From the NCBI RefSeq assembly GCF_016805305.1, contig NZ_JAERQN010000008.1, forward strand, positions 62,001 to 126,000: a DNA stretch of 64,000 nucleotides, read 5' to 3'. The DNA comes from Falsiroseomonas ponticola (lineage in GTDB: Bacteria; Pseudomonadota; Alphaproteobacteria; Acetobacterales; Acetobacteraceae). Made by a program: the position numbers and the translations under genes. Shown in pieces: positions 16,609 to 25,967 of the stretch. Position 1 is the first letter of the stretch; each line of letters opens with the position of its first letter. The notes below the pieces were generated by a model. It saw only the letters and a list, made by a program, of their open reading frames with translations, ran no database searches and had not been told where the DNA came from.

Positions 16609-17613
16609 ATGCACGACCTGCCCCCCACGCACCCGCCCCACGACGCCGGCGGCCGCTACGACGGCCCCGTGATGCGGGAGGAGCATGACGCCGCGCAGTG
16701 GGAGCGCGAGGCCGATGCCATCCGCATGCTGCTGGCGGACGGCAAGCGGCGGCTCTTCACCACCGATGAAAGCCGGCGCGTGCAGGAACAGCTGGACGAC
16801 GCCACCTATTGGGCGATGCCCTACTACGAACGCTGGATCCTCGCCTTCTCATCCCTGCTGCTGGAGAAAGGCACGCTGACGAAAGCGGCGCTGGAGGCGG
16901 AGGAGGCCAGGCTGCGCGCCGAAGGCCTCGACCGCGTGGAGGGCGAGGCGTCGGCCCATCACCACCACGATGACGATGACCACGACCACGACCACGACCA
17001 TGACGACCACCCGTACCAGGAGGATCACGACGCCGGGGAGATGGTGCTCTCCCCGCTCCGCCTCCGCGGCCTGGCCGTGCGCAACCTCCTCGTCGCGAAA
17101 GGCGTGCTGACACCAGAGGAAATCCGGGCGGAGATCGAGCGGATGGATGCGCGCAGCCCGCATCATGGCGCCGCGGTGGTGGCGCGCGCCTGGGTCGATC
17201 CCGACTTCGCCGCGCGGCTCGCCGCCGATGCGCCGGCGGCGGTGAAGGAACTCGGCCTCGATGCCGCGGGCACGAAGCTGGCGGCGCTGTTCAACACGGA
17301 GACGCGCCATCACCTCGTCGTCTGCACGCTCTGTTCCTGCTACCCGCGCATCATCATCGGCCGCCCGCCCGCCTGGTACAAAAGCCGCGCCTACCGCGCC
17401 CGCGCGGTGCGCGACCCCCGCGGCATCCTGCGCGAATTCGGCACGGAGCTGCCGCCCGGCGTGGAGTTGCGCGTGCACGACAGCAATGCGGAGCTGCGCT
17501 ACCTCGTCATCCCCGCGCGTCCCGCCGGGACGGAAGGCTGGGAGGAGGCGCGGCTCGCCACCCTCGTCACGCGGGATTCGATGATCGGCGTCACCACCGC
17601 GCGCCAGCCCTGA
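16609..17613 (+). CDS. Nitrile hydratase/thiocyanate hydrolase-like fusion: beta-N/activator domain, His/Asp linker and Co-type alpha domain
   Basis: A 334-residue protein with three parts. Residues 11-105 resemble the N-terminal half of nitrile hydratase beta subunits, and equally the NhlE/P14K-type cobalt activators and thiocyanate hydrolase beta (HDAGGRYDGPVMREEHDAAQ, then YYERWILAFSSLLLEKGTLT). Residues 117-142 are a His/Asp-rich run. Residues 145-334 are a complete alpha domain with metal motif CTLCSC (Cys239, Cys242, Ser243, Cys244); Thr240 points to cobalt rather than iron. WYKSRAYRARAVR and the GTEGW and TRDSMIGV blocks follow. No separate beta C-terminal (SH3-like) half or activator gene is adjacent. 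The start ATG at 16609 precedes the conserved region. Substrate (nitrile, thiocyanate or other) is unknown. Confidence 0.85.
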   Translation: MHDLPPTHPPHDAGGRYDGPVMREEHDAAQWEREADAIRMLLADGKRRLFTTDESRRVQEQLDDATYWAMPYYERWILAFSSLLLEKGTLTKAALEAEEARLRAEGLDRVEGEASAHHHHDDDDHDHDHDHDDHPYQEDHDAGEMVLSPLRLRGLAVRNLLVAKGVLTPEEIRAEIERMDARSPHHGAAVVARAWVDPDFAARLAADAPAAVKELGLDAAGTKLAALFNTETRHHLVVCTLCSCYPRIIIGRPPAWYKSRAYRARAVRDPRGILREFGTELPPGVELRVHDSNAELRYLVIPARPAGTEGWEEARLATLVTRDSMIGVTTARQP

Positions 17614-17616
17614 CCG

Positions 17617-18081
17617 TCAGGGGAAGGGGCGCAGGTTCACTTCCATCGCCGCGGCGATGACCTGCGCCTTGTGCGCGACGCTGCCGCGGCCGAGCCGTTC
17701 CAGCAGCCGGTGCTCCACCGCCGCCCCGGCCAGGATGCCCGGCGCCAGCTCGCCCGAGAAGGCCATGGACCAGCCCGCGAAGCGCCGGCAGGCGATGGGG
17801 ATGAACTCCAGCAGCCGCACCTCCTGGTGCCGCGGATCGGCCAGGATGCGGTCGAAGGTATCCAGCACCGCGGCGCCGGGCCCTTCCAGCACCTGCGCGA
17901 AGCAGCCATCGCCGACGCACAGCGCCCCGGTGATGGAGGCAAGCCCGTTGCGCACGCCGGCATCCACCGCCACCGCCCGCGCCACGCGCAGCAGGCTCTC
18001 CATGTCGGGTTCCACCGCGCGGCTGACATAGGACAGGGCGAAAAGGCCGTGCTGCCTGCCGCCGCCCCCGTCGGCGGCCAT
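17617..18081 (-). CDS. BLUF-domain blue-light photoreceptor
   Basis: A 154-residue stand-alone BLUF protein that binds FAD and senses blue light. All the usual flavin-site residues are visible: Tyr18 in ALSYVSRA, Asn45 in RNGLASITGAL, Gln63 in FAQVLEGPG, and Trp104/Met106 in FAGWSMAFSG. The C-terminal 40 residues form short helices with no fused output domain, so it must signal through a partner. Its stop is 3 bases from the stop of the convergent nitrile-hydratase-like gene. The downstream minus-strand neighbour is the convergent gene itself, so no operon partner is evident. Confidence 0.92.
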   Translation of the reverse strand: MAADGGGGRQHGLFALSYVSRAVEPDMESLLRVARAVAVDAGVRNGLASITGALCVGDGCFAQVLEGPGAAVLDTFDRILADPRHQEVRLLEFIPIACRRFAGWSMAFSGELAPGILAGAAVEHRLLERLGRGSVAHKAQVIAAAMEVNLRPFP

Positions 18082-18115
18082 CAGCCGCGCCGCGCCCCGT
18101 GGCGGCGCATCGCCG

Positions 18116-18817
18116 TCATTCCGCCGCGCGGGGCAGCGCGAAGCGTGCCGTCAGCTCCCGCTCCACATGGTCGAGGCTCTCCACATCGGCGAACTTCATG
18201 TCGAGGTCGAAGAGGTTGGCGCGATGCGCGCTCGGGCTCCGGTCCCCGCAGGCATCCTCCACCAGCACCGTGCGGAAATTGTGGGAGAAGGCGTCCATGG
18301 CGCCCGCCCGCACGCAGCCGGAGGTGCTGATGCCGCAGATGATGACGGTATCGACCTCGTCGTAGCGCAGGAAGGCCTCGAGCGGCGTCGCGAAGAAGCA
18401 GGAAGGCTTGTTCTTCATCACCACGCGGTCCTGCTCCCGCGGCGCATAGGCCTCCGGCCATTCATCGGCGCGGGGATCGCGGCTGTACTGGTAGTCCCCG
18501 GCGGTGCCGAGCTTCAGGTTCCAGATGCCGCGATAGCTCGGATGCGTCCGGTCGTCGCGGCGGGAGTAGTAGATCGGCAGGTCCAGCCGGCGGAACAGCG
18601 CCGTCAGCCGCGTCAGCGCCGCCAGCAATTCCGGCATCTCCCGCCCGCATTGCGAATAGGCGGGATCGACAAACATGTAAGTCGTGTCGATGTTCAGCAG
18701 CGCAGGTCGGCGGCCGATGCCGATGCGGCGGGCGAAACCGCCCTTGCGATAGGTCTCGAGCTCCTCATCGGGCACGAAGCCTCGCCATTTCTCGAGCTTC
18801 TCCATGTCAACTGCCAT
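18116..18817 (-). CDS. Isochorismatase-family cysteine hydrolase
   Basis: A 233-residue alpha/beta hydrolase of the isochorismatase/N-carbamoylsarcosine amidase superfamily. The catalytic triad is Asp44 (ALLNIDTTYMFVD), Lys137 (VMKNKPSCFF) and Cys168 (ICGISTSGCVRAGAMDA), with the expected cis-peptide region before the cysteine. The N-terminal extension and ARRIGIGRRPALL resemble carbamoylsarcosine amidase-like members. It lies 111 bases beyond the ABC permease on the same strand. It may process the compound that the ABC system imports; this is inferred from context. Confidence 0.88.
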   Translation of the reverse strand: MAVDMEKLEKWRGFVPDEELETYRKGGFARRIGIGRRPALLNIDTTYMFVDPAYSQCGREMPELLAALTRLTALFRRLDLPIYYSRRDDRTHPSYRGIWNLKLGTAGDYQYSRDPRADEWPEAYAPREQDRVVMKNKPSCFFATPLEAFLRYDEVDTVIICGISTSGCVRAGAMDAFSHNFRTVLVEDACGDRSPSAHRANLFDLDMKFADVESLDHVERELTARFALPRAAE

Positions 18818-18893
18818 GGCACGTTCCCCTGATGCTTGTTGGCGCCAGGATAGCGCGCTGCCATGGCCTGTGAAGTCTTTCGCGATCCGGCCT

Positions 18894-18924
18894 CCGCCCC
18901 CGGCAATGACCCCTGCCGGGGCGG
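18894..18924 (-). other. Intercistronic hairpin after the ABC permease gene
   Basis: An 11-bp GC stem with one bulged base (arms 18894-18905 and 18914-18924) lies between the permease stop and the hydrolase start. It has no T-run. It could partly stop or stabilise the operon transcript before the hydrolase gene. Confidence 0.35.
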
Positions 18925-18928
18925 CGGA

Positions 18929-19705
18929 TCAGAAGGCGCGCTTCAGCCCCACCATGCGCTCGATCACCAGCACCCCGATGACGGCCGCGATCACGGACAG
19001 CGTCGCCGCCGCGGCCGCCGTGGGGTCGAAATCATAGGTCAGGAAGTCGAACAGCGCGAGCGGCAGTGTATTCCCGCCGACCGGCTTCAGCAGAAGTGAA
19101 ATCGTGAACATGTCGAAGCTGACGATGAAGGCGAAAAGCCCGCCCGTCAGCATCCCCGGCAGCACCAGCGGCAGCAGCACGCGGCGGAAGGTCTGGAACC
19201 CCCCGGCGCCGAGGCTCGCGGAGGCCTCCTCCATCGCCGGGTCCACCTGCTCCAGCGCCGCCACGATCGCCAGGAAGGCGAAGGGGAAGGCGATGACGAC
19301 ATGCGCGACCTGCAGCCCCGCCAGCGTCTTGCCCAGCCCGATGCCGTTCAGGAAGAACAGCAGCCCGATCGCCGTCAGCAATTCGGGCAGCAGCAGCGGC
19401 AGCGTCATCGCCACGCGGAAGGCGCTGCCGATCCGCCGCGACAGCGCCCGGTGGCACAGCGCCGCCAGCGTCGCCAGCACCACCGTCGCCACCACCGTCG
19501 TCGCCGCCACCTGGAGGGAGAGCAGCAGCGCCTCCCGGAAGGTCTCGCTGGCCAGGAAGCGCGCGAACCACTTCAGCGACAGCCCCTCCGGCGGCACGCG
19601 CATCAACTCCCCTGCCGTCAGCGATGCCGCCACCACCGCCACCAGCGGAAGCAGCAGGAAGGCGTAGATCACGCCGAGCAGCATGGCGGAAAGCGCGCGG
19701 GTCAT
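18929..19705 (-). CDS. ABC transporter permease (PotC-like)
   Basis: A 258-residue inner-membrane permease of a polyamine/opine/iron-type ABC importer. It has about six helices and the ATPase-coupling EAA loop ASASLGAGGFQTFRRVLLPLVLPG. The ATG at 19703-19705 has an AAAGGCGGGGG Shine-Dalgarno stretch just upstream. An alternative ATG at 19720 would overlap the previous permease stop as ATGA. It is the last permease of the operon that runs from the oxygenase gene. Confidence 0.92.
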   Translation of the reverse strand: MTRALSAMLLGVIYAFLLLPLVAVVAASLTAGELMRVPPEGLSLKWFARFLASETFREALLLSLQVAATTVVATVVLATLAALCHRALSRRIGSAFRVAMTLPLLLPELLTAIGLLFFLNGIGLGKTLAGLQVAHVVIAFPFAFLAIVAALEQVDPAMEEASASLGAGGFQTFRRVLLPLVLPGMLTGGLFAFIVSFDMFTISLLLKPVGGNTLPLALFDFLTYDFDPTAAAAATLSVIAAVIGVLVIERMVGLKRAF

Positions 19706-19716
19706 GCCCCCGCCTT

Positions 19717-20567
19717 TCATGCCCGGGTGCGCTCCGCCAGCCGGTGCGTGGCCAGCGTGAACAGGATGACGACGGCGAGCGTGGAAGCCGCCATGATGAC
19801 GGCCAGCGCCGCGCCGAAGGGCCAGGCGAAGGACCCGATGAGTTCCCGCACCACGACGGCGGGCATGTAGGCGATCCCCTGCCCGCCCAGCAGCGCCGGC
19901 GTCACATAGGCCGCGACGGAGAGCACGAAGACCAGCGTGACACCCGCCTGCACGCCGGGGAAGGACAGCGGCAGCGTCACCCGCCGGAAGGTCTCCCACC
20001 CCCCCGCGCCGAGCGAGGCGGAGGCATCGCGCAATTCCGGCCGCACGTTGCGCAGCGCGGTCGCGATGGGCAGCACCATGAAGGGCGTGAAGACATGCAC
20101 CAGCGCCATCACCACCAGCCCCTGGGTGAACAGCACGCGCAGCGGCCGCTCGATCAGCCCCGCCGCCATCGCCCAGCGGTTGAACGGCCCATCCACCGCC
20201 ACCAGCACCATCCAGCCGAAGTTGCGCACCAGCACGCCGATCAGCAGCGGAGAGACGATGCAGGCATAGAACACCACATGCCACCGCCCCTGGAGGCGGG
20301 AGAGGTGCAGCGCCAGCGGGAAGGAGATGAGCAGGCAGAGCGCCGTGATCAGCGCCCCCGTCAGCAGGCTGCGGACCAGCGCGCCGGTGTAGAGCGGATC
20401 GCCCAGCGCCCGCCCGTAATGCATCAGCGTGTGGCCGCTGCCGAAGGGCTGGCCGAAGGCCGGCGCCCGGAAGCTCATCGCCACCATCTCGACATAGGGC
20501 AGCACGAAGAACAGCGTCAGCAGCGCCACCGCCGGCAGGCCCAGCAGCAGGCGGGGCAGCGCGCGCC

Positions 20568-20571
<4 letters not shown>
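19717..20571 (-). CDS. ABC transporter permease (PotB-like)
   Basis: A 284-residue inner-membrane permease. Six helices are visible, beginning LLLGLPAVALLTLFFVLPYVEM, with the coupling loop DASASLGAGGWETFRRVTLPLSFPG. The start ATG overlaps the ATPase stop (ATGA), showing translational coupling. With its partner permease it forms the heterodimeric membrane channel of the importer. Confidence 0.93.
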
Positions 20572-21635
<1,064 letters not shown>

Positions 21636-21660
21636 GCCGGCGCCCCCCTGCGCCGGGCTC

Positions 21661-22692
21661 TCAGATCGCCCGCGCCCAGCGCTCGTTCATCTGCGTCGCC
21701 ATCCGCGCGGCCAGCGCCCAGTCGAAGGTCAGCGTGCGGCGCAGCGCGTCCTGCGTGATGGGCAGCGCATCGGCCAGGTCCTGCGGGATGGCGACGGTGG
21801 TGTTGACCGGCGCCACGAAGAATTCCCGCGCCAGCTGCAGCTGCAGGTCGGGCGACAGGATCAGGTCGATGTAGCGGGCCATCGCCTCCTGGTCCGCGGC
21901 ATTCGCGCTGGCGGCGATGCTGAAGGTCTGGTCGAACATCATCAGCCCGTCCTCGGGCTGCACGATCTCGATCGGCACGCCGCGGCGCTTCAGCGGGATC
22001 ACCTCCCCATAGTCCAGCGGCGCGATCGCCACCTGGCCCTGCGCCAGCAGCGGCGCGATCTGGCCGGAGAAGGCGACCTGCGGGAAGGGCTTCAGCTCCG
22101 CCATCTTGGCGATGCCCGTATCCAGGTCATCGGGCCCGCGGCCGAACATCGTGCCCGCCTGCATCAGCAGCATGATCGCCGCCGAGTTGGTGATGGAATA
22201 GAGGCCGAGCTGCCCGCGGTAGCGCGGGTCCCACAGCTCCCGCCAGCTCTTCGGCGGCACGCGCACCATGTCCGTGCGATAGGCGATCCCGATGGGGGAG
22301 ATCATGCCGATCACGCCCCGCTCCCCGGCGCTGCGCGCCACGGGCAGCAGGTTCGCCAGGTTCGGGATGCGCGCTTCCGGCAGGGGCGCGAAGAACTCCT
22401 CCTGCCGCAGCAGCACGGCGAAGCGCTCATTCGTCATCAGCCCCGGGAAGGGCGGCGCGCTTCGGCCGGCGGCGCGGAAATTCGTCACCCAGCCGCTGCC
22501 GACGCCGATGTCGAGCCGCACCGGCCGCCCGATCGCCTGGCTGAGCCGCGGCACGATGGCGCTGCGCCAGAACTGCTCCCAGCGCCCGCCATAGGTGTTG
22601 ATGACGAAGGGCGCGCCGGATTGTGCCTGCGCCGTGCCGGCGGCGGCAAGGGCGGCGGCGGCGCCGAGGGCAGCGCGGCGGGTGAGGGTCAT
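21661..22692 (-). CDS. ABC transporter substrate-binding protein (PotD/extracellular type 1)
   Basis: A 343-residue periplasmic binding protein. The signal peptide MTLTRRAALGAAAALAAAGTAQA carries a TRR motif that may use the Tat route. The mature part starts APFVINTYGGRWEQFWR and contains the WRELWDPRYRGQLGLYS and QVAIAPLDYGEVIPLKRRG segments seen in spermidine/putrescine- and opine-type binding proteins. The ligand is not predictable, although the conserved acidic residues expected for polyamines are not obvious. The ORF is open 153 bases further upstream, but the ATG at 22692 gives the signal peptide. Confidence 0.9.
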   Translation of the reverse strand: MTLTRRAALGAAAALAAAGTAQAQSGAPFVINTYGGRWEQFWRSAIVPRLSQAIGRPVRLDIGVGSGWVTNFRAAGRSAPPFPGLMTNERFAVLLRQEEFFAPLPEARIPNLANLLPVARSAGERGVIGMISPIGIAYRTDMVRVPPKSWRELWDPRYRGQLGLYSITNSAAIMLLMQAGTMFGRGPDDLDTGIAKMAELKPFPQVAFSGQIAPLLAQGQVAIAPLDYGEVIPLKRRGVPIEIVQPEDGLMMFDQTFSIAASANAADQEAMARYIDLILSPDLQLQLAREFFVAPVNTTVAIPQDLADALPITQDALRRTLTFDWALAARMATQMNERWARAI

Positions 22693-22727
22693 GGCAGGCG
22701 ATCCTTGGGCAGCGGGGCGGTCGGGCA

Positions 22728-23714
22728 TCAGGCGGCGGGCTGGCGGTAGGCGTAATTCTTGTTCAGCCTCTCCAGCAGGTAGTCGCCATAGAGCACGGGC
22801 GGGAAGCGCGGCGGGTTCGCCGCATCGGTGCAGCTGGGCAGGCATTCCACCCGCGCATCCATGTCCATGTCGAAGAAATAGGGGCAGGAATAGCGATCCC
22901 CGCCCGAGAGGTTCTTCACGCGGTGCGGCGTGGACTGCCAGCGCCCATTGGTCCAGCGCGCCAGCATGTCCGCCACGTTCACCACATAGGTGCCGCGGAT
23001 CGGCGTCGCCTTCAGCCAGGCGCCATCCTTCCGCCGCACCTCCAGCCCGCCCGACATGTCCTGCAGCAGGATGGTCAGGAAGCCGTAGTCGGTATGCGGC
23101 GCCGATCCGAATTCGTCATCCGCGCTGTCCGGCGCCTGCGGCGGGTAGTGCAGCAGGCGCAGGAAGGTGGTCGGCTTCTCGAAGAAGGGCAGCAGCGTGT
23201 CGGCGGGCAGGCCGAGCGCCAGCGCCACCGGGCGCAGCAGGGTGCGGCAGAAGGCCTCCATCGCCGCCTGGTAGGCCAGGACCGCCGTGCGGAATTCCGG
23301 CAGCGCCGCCGGCCACTGGTTCGGCCCCTGCAGCGGCAGGCCGAAGCGCGGGTCGCCGGCCGGCACCTCATGCATGAACATGAAGCTCTCGGAGTAGTTG
23401 GGCTTCGTCACCTTCGCGACCGACGATGTCTGGATGACGGAGGTCTTGGGCGCCATGTAGCCGCGGTGGAATTCGTTCATGTCGATGGCGCGCTTGGCGG
23501 CATCGGGCAGGGCGTGGAAGGCGCGGGACGCGGCGAAGATCGCGTCCTGCTGCGCCAGGCTGATGGGCGTATTGGCGAAATAGGCGAAGCCGATGCCGCC
23601 GAAGGCCGCGTCCAGTTCCCGCGCGATGGCCTGGTCGCCCTCCGGCGTGCCGAGGCCCGCGAGGTCCACCACGGGAAGCCTGTCCGGAAGCAGGGCAGCT
23701 TCTGCCGTCGTCAT
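22728..23714 (-). CDS. 2-oxoglutarate/Fe(II) oxygenase, isopenicillin N synthase family
   Basis: A 328-residue non-haem iron oxygenase. The facial triad is His207 and Asp209 (SAPHTDYGFLTIL) with distal His264 (QSTPHRVKN). Arg274 and Ser276 (DRYSCPYFF) form the RxS motif that binds 2-oxoglutarate. An N-terminal DIOX_N-like domain (LPVVDLAGLGTPEG, FFANTP-type strand) is present. It is 35 bases upstream of the ABC binding-protein gene and heads that operon, so it may hydroxylate or oxidatively cleave the imported compound. The ATG at 23714 was preferred to one 63 bases upstream. Confidence 0.93.
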   Translation of the reverse strand: MTTAEAALLPDRLPVVDLAGLGTPEGDQAIARELDAAFGGIGFAYFANTPISLAQQDAIFAASRAFHALPDAAKRAIDMNEFHRGYMAPKTSVIQTSSVAKVTKPNYSESFMFMHEVPAGDPRFGLPLQGPNQWPAALPEFRTAVLAYQAAMEAFCRTLLRPVALALGLPADTLLPFFEKPTTFLRLLHYPPQAPDSADDEFGSAPHTDYGFLTILLQDMSGGLEVRRKDGAWLKATPIRGTYVVNVADMLARWTNGRWQSTPHRVKNLSGGDRYSCPYFFDMDMDARVECLPSCTDAANPPRFPPVLYGDYLLERLNKNYAYRQPAA

Positions 23715-23946
23715 GTGCAACCCTTTCGGTCCCGTCAGCGCGTGATGCGATGCGCAGCATGCATCCCAGTGGACCATGCCTCAAGCGGGGCGATTGTCAG
23801 CAAACGCCATGCCGTCATGCATTCATTGACCAAGGGGGAAGGTGGCACCGCCGCCCTCGCCCGCTCATCCGTGGCGCGACCAGGCGCCGCCTTCCGCAAC
23901 CAGCGGGGAGAATGGTAAACAGGCCCGGCAACGGCCTGGGCGAGCC

Positions 23947-24840
23947 ATGATGCGACCTCTCCGCGACCACGCCAGCGAACTCCACGCCATGGAGCGGCCG
24001 GAAGGAACGGGCGCCGTCGCGCCGGCCGCGCCGGAAGGCGCGGATGCGCGGCCCGCCCCGGGGCGTTTCCGCAACGTCTCCCTCGCCGAACTCGCCGCGC
24101 AGGGCGCGGAGCCGCCGGAGGCGAGCTTCGATTCCGTCCTGCTGGCCCATGCCGGCGCCCGCGCCCTGGCGGAGATCGAGCAGGCCGCCGCCCCGGCCCT
24201 CGCCCGGCTCTCCGCGGCCGCCACGGGCGAACCCGCCGCCATGCTCGACGCCATGCGCGCCGTGATCGACCTGCAGAACCGCCGAATCGCCAGCCTCACG
24301 GGCCTCGTCTACCTGCTCGACCGGCAGCTGAACGCCCATCAGCGCCCGCTGCACGAGGTGCTGCGCATCGACCCCCTGCCCATGGCGCATCTGCCGGGCG
24401 AGGAGACGGCGGCGAAGCCGGAGCCGCTGGCCGTGCTCTTCGCCTCCGACCGCCAGTTCATCGGCCGCAACTGGCACCCGCGGGAACAGCAGGGCGCCGT
24501 CACGCTGCGCTGGTCCGGCCCCGGCCCGGTCTCCACCGTGCTGGTGCCGAATCTCCGCGGCGGGCGCCTGCGCTTCACCTTCCAGATGTGGTCGCCGCCC
24601 TGGATCGATATCCGCTTCCACCTCGCCATCCGCATGGGCCGCGTCGCGCTCGACCTGGCGCGGGGGCCGGAGGATGGGCTGTGGGAAGCCGTGGCCGATC
24701 TGCCGCAGACGGCGGATGAGGAATACGACGTCCTCTCCTTCACCCTGAAGATGATGGAATCCCCGGCCTCGATGGGCACGGGCGCCGATACGCGCAAGCT
24801 CGGCATCGCGATGTCCAGGATCGAGATCGCGAGGGCCTGA
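23947..24840 (+). CDS. Hypothetical protein of a glycan cluster
   Basis: A 297-residue cytoplasmic protein of unknown function. The N-terminal 60 residues are Pro/Ala-rich. A helical middle (about 65-150) follows, and then a C-terminal beta-rich domain containing FIGRNWHPREQQGAVTLRWS, a pattern I associate with sugar- or surface-polysaccharide-linked proteins of Acetobacteraceae (low certainty). It is followed after 5 bases by a glycosyltransferase gene, so a role in glycan assembly is likely. The start is ATG 23947 or the adjacent ATG 23950; an ORF start at 23842 lacks support. Confidence 0.6.
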   Translation: MMRPLRDHASELHAMERPEGTGAVAPAAPEGADARPAPGRFRNVSLAELAAQGAEPPEASFDSVLLAHAGARALAEIEQAAAPALARLSAAATGEPAAMLDAMRAVIDLQNRRIASLTGLVYLLDRQLNAHQRPLHEVLRIDPLPMAHLPGEETAAKPEPLAVLFASDRQFIGRNWHPREQQGAVTLRWSGPGPVSTVLVPNLRGGRLRFTFQMWSPPWIDIRFHLAIRMGRVALDLARGPEDGLWEAVADLPQTADEEYDVLSFTLKMMESPASMGTGADTRKLGIAMSRIEIARA

Positions 24841-24845
24841 CCGCC

Positions 24846-25967
24846 GTGGATGTGGTCTTCGTCACGGATGTCGCCTTCTGGGAACGCTCGCTGGGCAGCG
24901 AGGAGCGGATCCACCAGCTCGTCACCGCCCTCGCCCCTTCCGCCAGGGTCGGCGTCTTCTTCATCAACAGGACGCAGCGGGAAGTGCCGAAGGGCACGCC
25001 CGTGCCGGTCTTCTCCTCCACCGCGATCGAGGTCCCGGCCGGCCAGAAGCCGGAGCAGCCGAAGGGGATCGACTTCGGCTTCGATGCCGCCACCGCGGCC
25101 GCCTTCGCCGCCTTCTGCCAGGAACACCGCCCGCAGATCGGCATCTACGAATACGTCACCACCGCCTATCTCGCGCTCTGCGCCGGCGCGCCGCCCTTCA
25201 AGGTGCTGGATACGCATGACGTGATGTCCCAGCGCGCCAGGACCTTCGCGCGCTTCGGCAAGAAGCACCACATCGCCATCACCAGCCAGGACGAACTCCG
25301 CATCCTGCACCGCTTCGACTGCATCCTGGCCATCCAGGGCGAGGATCTGGAGCATCTCGGCCGCGCGCTGGGGCGGGCCCGCGTGCTCTACCTTCCCCTC
25401 ATGGTCGCGCCGCCGCCGCCACGCCGCTATCGCAGCCGCCCGGTTTCCATCCTGTTCGTCGGCGGCAACAGCCCGATGAATGCGGACGGCATGCGCTGGT
25501 TCTGCCGCGAGGTCTGGCCCCTCGTCCGGCAGGGCGACCTGCGGCTCGACGTGGTCGGCGCCGTCGGCGCCTCCATCCCCGCGGAGGCGCAGGGCGTGGT
25601 GCGGCACGGGCGCCTGCAGCGGGAAGCGCTGGAAGCCGCCTATCTGGACGCCGACATCGCCATCAACCCCGTCTATTACGGCGGCGGGCTCAAGGTGAAG
25701 ACGATCGAATATGCGGGGTTCGGCATCCCGTCCGTCGTCACCGGCGAAGCCCTGCGCGGTGTGCCCCACGATCCCGCCACCGCGCCCTTCCTGCTGGCCC
25801 GGACGCGGGAGGAATTCGTGCTGCATCTGCGCCGCCTGCTGCATGACCCGGCCGCGCGGCTGGAACTGGCGGAACGCGCGCCCGCCTTCATCGAGGCGCG
25901 CTACAGCACGCGCCACGCCGCGACCATCCAGCGCCTCGTCGCCTGCGTCACCGGCGTCGCGGCATGA
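24846..25967 (+). CDS. Glycosyltransferase, GT4-like (GT-B fold)
   Basis: A 373-residue glycosyltransferase starting at GTG. The N-terminal half holds VFVTDVAFWERSLGSEERIH and a KVLDTHDVMSQRA acceptor-side loop. The C-terminal half holds SILFVGGNSPMNADGMRWFC, a DIAINPVYYGGGLKVKTIEY segment with the donor-binding Glu, and a terminal helix TRHAATIQRLVA. This is the usual retaining GT4 layout. The gene is overlapped (ATGA) by the next gene, so they are translated together. The sugar is unknown. Confidence 0.88.
   Translation: MDVVFVTDVAFWERSLGSEERIHQLVTALAPSARVGVFFINRTQREVPKGTPVPVFSSTAIEVPAGQKPEQPKGIDFGFDAATAAAFAAFCQEHRPQIGIYEYVTTAYLALCAGAPPFKVLDTHDVMSQRARTFARFGKKHHIAITSQDELRILHRFDCILAIQGEDLEHLGRALGRARVLYLPLMVAPPPPRRYRSRPVSILFVGGNSPMNADGMRWFCREVWPLVRQGDLRLDVVGAVGASIPAEAQGVVRHGRLQREALEAAYLDADIAINPVYYGGGLKVKTIEYAGFGIPSVVTGEALRGVPHDPATAPFLLARTREEFVLHLRRLLHDPAARLELAERAPAFIEARYSTRHAATIQRLVACVTGVAA

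Noticed and set aside
16949..17028. The His/Asp codon run as a sequencing or repeat artefact
   Set aside because: It keeps the frame between two conserved domains, and its codons vary (CAC/CAT, GAC/GAT), which argues for a real coding stretch. It was kept inside the gene.
16609..17613. A conventional nitrile hydratase operon around the fusion gene
   Set aside because: I looked at both flanks for a beta C-terminal domain, an activator and a cobalt transporter. The neighbours are a Bug binding protein and a BLUF protein, so no standard operon is present in this window.
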